64,000 nucleotides of DNA from NCBI GenBank assembly GCA_030760725.1, contig JASWHV010000013.1:35374699-35438698 (forward strand), in the 5' to 3' direction. Of this stretch, positions 57,401 to 64,000 are shown piece after piece; positions within the stretch are counted from its first letter, which is position 1, and each line of letters starts with the position of its first letter. A program made the translations under genes and the position numbers. Origin of the DNA: Neostapfia colusana. Its lineage: Eukaryota; Streptophyta; Magnoliopsida; Poales; Poaceae. Below the pieces are notes generated by a model. It was given only the letters and a program-made list of their open reading frames with translations, was not told the origin of the DNA and searched no databases.

Positions 57401-58972
57401 AAACGTTGTGGCAGATGCGCTGAGCCGCAAGTCACACGTAACAATATGACCATCACATCGTTGGAAGAGAGCGAACCACCACTACATGTGATTCCACATG
57501 GAGCTCTCTACAACCTAGCTTTGATCCCCACCATCCGTGAAGAGATAGCGGCAGCTCAGAAACATGACAAGGGTATGTCGCATTTGCGGAGACGTGTAGA
57601 CAGTGGGGAGTTGAAATGTTTCCAGAAGGACGGAGACGGCGTCCTATGGTTCAAGGACCGGATCGTCGTACCCCGTAACCCGGAGTTACGGAAGAAATTT
57701 TTTGATGAGGCTCACGTATCAAAATTTTCTATTCACCCCGGCAGCAACAAAATGTATCAAGAACTCAGAAGCAAGTTTTGGTGGACACGGATGAAGCGGG
57801 AGATCGCGAAGTACATGTCTGAGTGTGATACATGTCAAAGGGTGAAGGCGGATCGTATGTGGAAATCGGGACTGCTACAACCATTGGGCGTTCCTGCCTG
57901 GAAGTGGGAGGACGTGAGCATGGACTTCATCGTCGGTCTACCCACCACTTTTCAGAAACATGATTCTGTGTGGGTGATCGTCGACCGTCTCACCAAAGTT
58001 GCCCATTTCATCCCGGTCAACACCAACTACAATGCCAAGAAGTACGCTGAACTGTACATCTCACGGATCCTATGCTTGTACGGCGTACCCCGGTACCATC
58101 ATATCGGATCGGGGCACTTTATTTGTGTCCCTTTTTGGGAGCAGCTACACGCTGCCTTGGGGACGAAGCTGATCCGTAGTTCAGCGTACCACCCGCAGAC
58201 GGATGGGCAAACCGAGCGGGTAAATCAGATCCTAGAAGACATGCTACGAGCTTGTGCTATCAACCACGGCAAGAATTGGGATGATCACTTGCCGTTAGCC
58301 GAGTTCTCGTACAACAATGGGTACCAAGCCAGCATAAAGATGGCGCCTTACGAGGCGCTATACGGAAGAAAATGCCGCACACCATTGAACTGATGTGAGT
58401 CTGGCGAAAGGGTTACCTTCGGGATTGACCTTGTCAACAACGCGGAAGAAAAGGTTCGACTGATTCAAGCGAACCTAAAAGCCGCCCAATCCCGGCAGAA
58501 ACAGTATGCGGACCGGAGAAGACGCCCATTACAATTCGAAGTGGGAGATCACGTATATCTACGTGTGTCTCCAATGAAAGGCGTAAACATATTTGGGGTG
58601 AGAGGAAAGTTGGCACCCCGATTCATCGGTCCATTCCAGATTACTGAAAGATGTGGATCAGTAGCATACCGGCTGAAATTACCAGAAGCACTTTCCGGTG
58701 TGCACGACGTCTTTCACATTTCCCAGCTGAGAAAGTGTCTCAAGCTATCAACTACCGTTCAGCTGGAGGACATATAAGAACTGAAACCGGATCTCATCTA
58801 TCGGGAGGAACCGGTTCAGATCATTGACGAAAAGGCCCGAACCACACGCAACCGTATGTTGTGGTTCTACAAGGTTCTATGGAGTAATCACTCCGTGGAT
58901 GAAGCGACATGGGAGAGCAAAGAATTTCTTCGCGCTAACTACCCCGACTTTTTCACGTCGCAGATCCGGTAA
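54423..58972 (+). pseudogene. gag-pol: gag-pol polyprotein of element H, decayed
   Basis: Starts MTRTR at 54423 after gaatttcag. The poly-Gln tract is shorter (six Gln). Domains are all recognisable and collinear with C: Gag, CCHC knuckle, protease (DSGTT in place of DSGAT), RT FIDDILVYS, RNase H, integrase and chromodomain. Lesions: TGA at 55218-55220 (Arg codon); one base lost near 57441 after RNase H; a small gain and loss near 58095-58135 that replaces the integrase segment around the second catalytic Asp; TGA at 58391-58393 (Trp codon); TAA at 58775-58777. Several lesions are C-to-T type changes, as expected for an old methylated copy. End at 58970-58972. Confidence 0.92.
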
Positions 58973-59006
58973 TTTTCCACCGTCCTCTCTCTCATTTTCA
59001 CCTTAT

Positions 59007-59040
59007 AATCTCGGGACGAGATTCTTTTAAGGGGGAGGAA
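59007..59040 (+). other. Pre-PPT hairpin and polypurine tract (element H)
   Basis: Hairpin 59007-59023; purine run aagggggaggaa at 59029-59040, one G shorter than in A, abutting the LTR. Confidence 0.88.
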
Positions 59041-62000
59041 TGTAAGGGCCTCAGTTTTTGACACATGTTTAAAGTGTCATGACCACACCACACACCTCAT
59101 TTGAAGCAAGTTGATAAACACAAATGAAGAGCAAGTAACCACCATCAACATGCTCATTAGAGAACAAACTCACATATTGCAAAAGTGGTACTTCCCACAT
59201 GTGATATAGAGGGGCTGGGCATATGAAAACTCCTACACATTGCTAGGGATGTCCATGCCAAGTTTCACCCGAATTCAAAACCTTTTTGAGATCATTTTGG
59301 GTATAGTTAGAAAGAGGGCAGTTTGAAACCATATTCAAATTCAAACTGTTTTTATCCCATGAATTCAAAAGTGGGAGGCATATTCTTACTCAGCATATTT
59401 TTGTGAGCTCACACACCAATTTTCACTCCATTTGGAGTTGATCTTGACATGAGCTAAGTGGGACAAATTCAAACTTTATTTGAATTCCAAACTGTACTTG
59501 TGCTGAAATTCATTCAAACCAAACTCAATTTGAATTCTAATCAATTCAAATGGCTCATGGGTGAATAATTTGAATCACCATGGGTATTTTGGGGCTCACT
59601 GTTTACAACAGTGATGAGGAGTTAATTTCAGAGGTTAAACTTGAGTGTGGGGCCCACATGTCATAGAGAGAAGGGGGGAAGACTTGCACACAAAGTCACA
59701 GCCTCGGTGGGAACTTCCACGGAGCAGCTGTCGGCTGTGCCACCGAGAAGCCACCGACGTCACCAGCTGCTTCCTTCTTCGCGCGCTGGCGCCCAGGGCG
59801 GCTTACTCACGCCTCCACGCGACCGGCACCGCCTCAGCCCGAGCGAAGACCCGCTGGCTTTATCCCTTCGCATGCGACCCCGAGCAGCGGTAGTTTTTCT
59901 CCCCGAAGCTCTCTGCTCGATCGGGAAAACCAGCAAACGGTCGCTCCTTCCATCCCTGAGCTGCTAGACAGCACCCTGAGATCGCACTCCACCTCCCCGA
60001 CGCCAAAAACCCCGAGCTCCGACCTCCCTTGCCTGAGAACGATCGCCACAGCAGCGACCTAACCTCAGCCGAACGTCAGGCGCTCGTGGACAGCGTTCCA
60101 CGGGAGCTTTCACGGTCCAGCAAGGGAAGTAGAAGGAGCGCGCAACAGCCGTGTTGCTCTCCTCCAAGTTTGGAAGCAAACCGTGAAAAATCCCCTGCGA
60201 ATTTCCAGTTTTTACTCCGGCGACCTTAAACTGAGCTTCTGGTACGGATTCTTCAAATTCTCGCTCTAAGATCCTTCTCTAGTTATCAAATCTTGCACAT
60301 ATACGCTGGACTAGCCGGCGATCAAATTCCTTTCTGCATCCATGGTATGAAACCGACTCGGAGTGACGAATTTTGAGCTCGATTGAGGGCGTTCATGGCG
60401 GGCACGCTCGGTCACACGGTGCCGACCGGCTTGCCGCCATCTTTGAACCCATTTGACACCGTGTCGAGCTTCCTAGAGGTGTACTGATGCTATAGAACCG
60501 ATCGTTCGAGGTTTTGGCAGGTTAGAACCCATGGCCGACGGTGCCGAACCTCAACCGAGGCTGCCGCACGTTGCCGGGCTATTTCCGGTCACCGCCAGCT
60601 CGAACTGTCCCCACAGACGTGCTCCTCGACGTCGACAACCCCCTGGCGGCGAGTTTCAGACCAGGTGATGGCTGGCAGCGGCAAGCCGGCGAGCTCAGAC
60701 TGAGCTCCGGCGAGGGGAGGCGGCGCGGGCGCGAGGGCGCGTCGGGAGGAAGACGAAGCCGGCTGGCCCATGCGTCAGCAGCTTAGAAATTTAAATCGGG
60801 ATTGGGTGTGGCCGGGATCTGGTGTGCTGGCGTGCAAAAACCCTGTGGGCCTCAGTGAGCTGTCGCCTCCGCGCCTAACACGTGTCCCCGCGGGCCCCGG
60901 CGGATTTAAACTTTTCCCCCGATTTTCAGATTTCCTTCAAACTTCAAATCCTCGTAACTTTGGCTAGAAAGCTCCAAATCAAGTGAACCAAATTTTGTTG
61001 GATTCAGCTCTCTGAGCAATTTCCAGCAAATCAAGTTTCACTTCATGAAAATCCTTATTTCTCCAGAATTAATTCCTCAAAATTTAAAATGTTTGGAATT
61101 TTAACTGGAGAATCCTTTGGAGGAAAATTCTGAAATTTTGCTGGGATGTTCACCAAAATATCCCTGAACTACCATAAAAATTTCAGATCCATTTGAGCTC
61201 ATTTGATCCACCTAATGGTGTGATTAGTGAAACTGTTCCAGAGAAAATAGAAAAATGTTCAGAAACATTTTCAGAATTTCCTCTGAAATTGTTTTGCTCA
61301 TATCTTTAGCTAGGAACCTTCAAATTAAGTGAGACCAACTCCATTAGAATCCTCTGAAAACCTAGTTTTCATAAGGTCATAGTTGATTCATGAAAATCCG
61401 TAGAACACCCTAAAAGCCTTCAATTAAGGTCAAGTACATAATTAATTGTGGAGGGCTCAACTGAGCTTTGCTGCAACTAAAACTTGACCAAGTCTCTGTT
61501 TAGGTTGTAACCAAGCCACAGTAAAAATTCCTGAGTCATTGAGTTTGTCTAGTGGACTTATAAACTTCACAAGTTTAAACTCAATGTAAATGCATTACAA
61601 TTAGTACATGTATTCTTACATCATGTAGTCGCTAAGGTCGAGGAGAAACCCGAAGTCCTAGACTTCGTTACTCCGGAGGAGCAGCTAGCCTACGACCAAG
61701 AGCAGCAAGGCAAGCTCCGGTTTGCATTAACCGTTTTACCAATTTTTATTGTTTGTGCCCTTACTTGAGTATTATGATTCTTTGCATTAGAGTCTTGTTT
61801 GGAAACCCAATTGCATAGCCAAGAAAACCATGGGTTGGGTTTAGGATTGCAAACCCTGTTAGCTACTGCAATGCTAAGATAGTGTAGGATTCGGTACAAG
61901 TCGAGTAGTTGGAACTACTCGCGAGCATAGGCTAGAGGCACTCGACTCGGGTAGAGATAGCACATGAAACACATGGCAAGAAAATGAGACCAAGCGGAGG

Positions 62001-63120
62001 GTAAGGGCAGCAGGACTTTAGGGCCTGTGTGCTATAGCTCCGCCTGTGTCGATTGATGACCGAGCCGTGTGCGGGCCTGTTGAACAAGCTAGAACAGTAC
62101 CGAAGACCTACCGGCTATATGGGAACCGGGAAACCAATGTAACTCGGGTAGCTGGGTGTTGAGGCATAGCTGGTCGTTCAGAGGGTAGGTTGAGAGCTCG
62201 AGGTGTAAATCGGCTGGCGGCACTTAGATGCGCGTGCAGATACCTCTTGCTCTGGACGATTGGACCGGTTCAACATTTGGCTAACGGGTGAAAGGTAGTT
62301 GCATACGGCGCCCGTGATGGTTGTTGTAGGCAACATCGAGTACGGGCACACGTGACGGGTTGTTCGGGTAACCCTGCAGGTGTAAATCGATTATAATCGC
62401 CGTCCCTCACGGTCAGTGAGTACCACTTGTTCACTGTACCGTGACGTAGAAAGAATAGGCTAGCTACATGTTAAAATGTTGTTGATTGAAAGATGGACTT
62501 TGCTTGTTAATGGGTTGTGGTAGTTTAGAGCTAACAAAAGTTCCTTTTAAACTTTGGGCAAAGTACATGAGAGAAATGCGTTTCTTGTTTGATTGCGGCT
62601 CTCTCATGTGCCTTAGCGTAAGGTTCTCCATAACCTGCTGCTAAAACTCGAAAGTAAGGTTCTACTGATTAGGCGAGTCCTTGCAAATGATTTTTACCTC
62701 ATGTAACCCATCACCCCTCATGTAGAAGTTCCCTGTTTAGGTGAGACGGGTCAGACTTGCTGAGCCTTCGTGCTCACTGCTTGTGTTTGAAGCTTTTGCA
62801 GGGTTCTATGAGGAAGGGACTCTCGAAGAGGAGACGGAACCCCAGGAGGGGAACCCCGTCGAGTGGGAGTTGTGCACGCTGCAGAGTTAGTGTGTGTGTG
62901 TGCTAGCAAGGACACGTTCAAGGGCTGGACGTGGACTTGATGCGTAGTCTACGCCCGTGAGTGTAGACTGGACTTATTTTGATGTACAAATGTTCATAAA
63001 CCACTTTATGTAATAAAAGTTTTGCTTCCGCTTTGTACCTTTGATGTGTGTTATCCGGTGTTGTGCAACGCAGCACCCCTCACCGTGATCCTGGCTCGAC
63101 AAGACCGTGGGGTCGTGTCA
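59041..63120 (+). repeat. 3' LTR of element H (4080 bp)
   Basis: Begins tgtaagggcc and ends gtcgtgtca. The promoter-proximal third (about 59640-60900) differs strongly from A, C and D and lacks the 12-bp-arm hairpin. The distal part is close to family 1 and keeps the exon-like segments (61629-61709; stop 62888-62890) and the 9-bp hairpin (61902-61921). Confidence 0.93.
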
Positions 63121-64000
63121 TTGGAGCCATTTTGTATGGTCTTCGAGAGATCGGTGTGGTTCTCAGTATCAACTCTATTTTGAATTCCACCTCGTGCTCG
63201 GGTGGTATGCCTGGAAGATCTTCGGGAAACATGTCCGGATATTCATGGACTAACGGAATGTCTTCTAACTTGCAAACCTCGACATTACATACTTCCGAGT
63301 CTTTGGACACAGCTTTGCCGAGATGCAATGTATGACGCCCGTGAAGGGGAGAGTCCAAATGAACACTCTTGTTCTCGATGTCCAGAACAGTCTTATGGAA
63401 GGTCAATCATGATATTCCCAATATGGCATTGATTTCTTGATCTTCGAGAATGATGAGGGTGGTAGGATAAATTTTTCAACCCAAGCAAAGTGGTGCTCTA
63501 GAAACGACTTCATTAGTCGATATATCTCCACCAGATGAATGAATAAGGTAAGAACCTTTTGTGCTGATTGTGGAGATCTGATCCCGGATCACTGTCGCCT
63601 TGCTAATGAAGTTATGTGTTGCACCAGAGTCGAATAGAATGACAACCGGCTTGTCATTTAATGTGAACCTGCCTGCAAGAACTGGACCACCTTTGGGCAG
63701 ATCATCGACTGTCACATAATTAACAGTTCCCACTTTGGACATGGCTTTTCTTTGCTGTCCAAGATCACTCTTTGGAACTGAACCCGCAGACATAATGTTG
63801 CTGCTCGGTTCAGTTGGTTCATTGACGTTGAGTTTATTGTCAATATGAAGTGGGATACCACTCGGTTCAGCTGAGAAATCACCGTGATCATCTTAAACAT
63901 CTTGAGGGAAATAACATTCTGGTGCACCTTGTTGATGCTGAGGTGCATGGGAAATAAGTTGCTGCTGTGGTGGAGGTGAATAAAACCTCTAAGGAGTAGA
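63121..64000 (-). pseudogene. Fragment of gypsy gag-pol, element G (Gag end, protease, start of RT)
   Basis: Minus-strand reading gives a Gln/Pro-rich Gag linker near 63940-64000. It continues to a protease (VILFDSGATHNFIS) and the pre-RT stretch EFKIELILRTTPISRRPYKMAP, where element H breaks it at 63121. Stops: TAA near 63893-63895, TGA near 63473 and TGA near 63407 (Trp codon). It is related to both families but diverged. No zinc knuckle was recognised in the visible part. The rest of G should lie beyond 64000 (Gag) and left of H's 5' LTR (RT to integrase), both outside the window. H's 5-bp target duplicate is expected to be ttgga. Confidence 0.85.

Larger units (their letters stand above)
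54218..63120 (+). mobile_element. Element H, right part
   Basis: Resumes in the ORF1–gag gap (equivalent to position 2681 of A), then decayed gag-pol, purine tract and full 3' LTR. 54218-54422 holds the hairpin and a TATA-like tgtataaag. The LTR-end differences shared with 11559-12319 identify it as the other part of the same element. Its right flank is the RT-proximal coding region of element G. Confidence 0.9.

Noticed and set aside
1..64000. CRISPR arrays, phage or bacterial defence systems, operons
   Set aside because: No short regular repeats with spacers, no bacterial gene order or ribosome sites; all coding sequence is plant retrotransposon.

Overview
This is plant nuclear DNA, most likely from a grass, and it is made entirely of nested LTR retrotransposons of the Ty3/gypsy chromovirus type. 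The Tekay/Del-like assignment rests on four features: an initiator-Met tRNA primer site just inside the 5' LTRs, domain order gag–protease–RT–RNase H–integrase, a C-terminal chromodomain, and LTRs of about 4 kb. I see no ordinary host gene, tRNA, rRNA or CRISPR. Dense nesting of close relatives suggests pericentromeric or other heterochromatin. The grass assignment is an inference from element type.

Layout, left to right. (1) Element A (+), 1-11558: the last 170 bp of its 5' LTR, ORF1, a gag-pol broken by one stop and one frameshift, and a full 3' LTR. (2) The left part of an older same-family element H (+), 11559-13891: LTR end, primer site, leader and the first 67 bp of ORF1. (3) A tandem array on the minus strand, 13892-40697, with structure LTR–C–LTR–D–LTR. 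C and D each keep an intact ORF1 (314 aa) and gag-pol (1518 aa). (4) Element E (-), 40698-54217: a related second family without ORF1, gag-pol decayed, 3' LTR truncated. (5) The right part of H (+), 54218-63120: decayed gag-pol and 3' LTR. (6) A fragment of a third element G (-), 63121-64000, into which H inserted.

Inferred history: H jumped into G. A then jumped into H's 5' LTR, C into H's ORF1, E into H downstream of ORF1, and D into E's 3' LTR. An LTR-LTR crossover between the neighbouring, same-orientation C and D then deleted what lay between them, leaving one shared LTR. That LTR (25282-29322) is C-type up to 26336 and D-type from 26433 on. The piece of H and the piece of E's LTR that should lie between C and D are exactly what is missing.

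How the parts would work: transcription starts in the LTR near a TATA-like box, runs through a long R-U5 and a leader of about 1.5 kb, then ORF1, then gag-pol. Splice-like sites in the LTR and leader, with acceptors directly before the ORF1 and gag start codons, suggest spliced messages. Reverse transcription would start at the Met-tRNA site and finish from the purine tract before the 3' LTR. Comparisons between copies were made by eye; no alignment, database search or dating was run.
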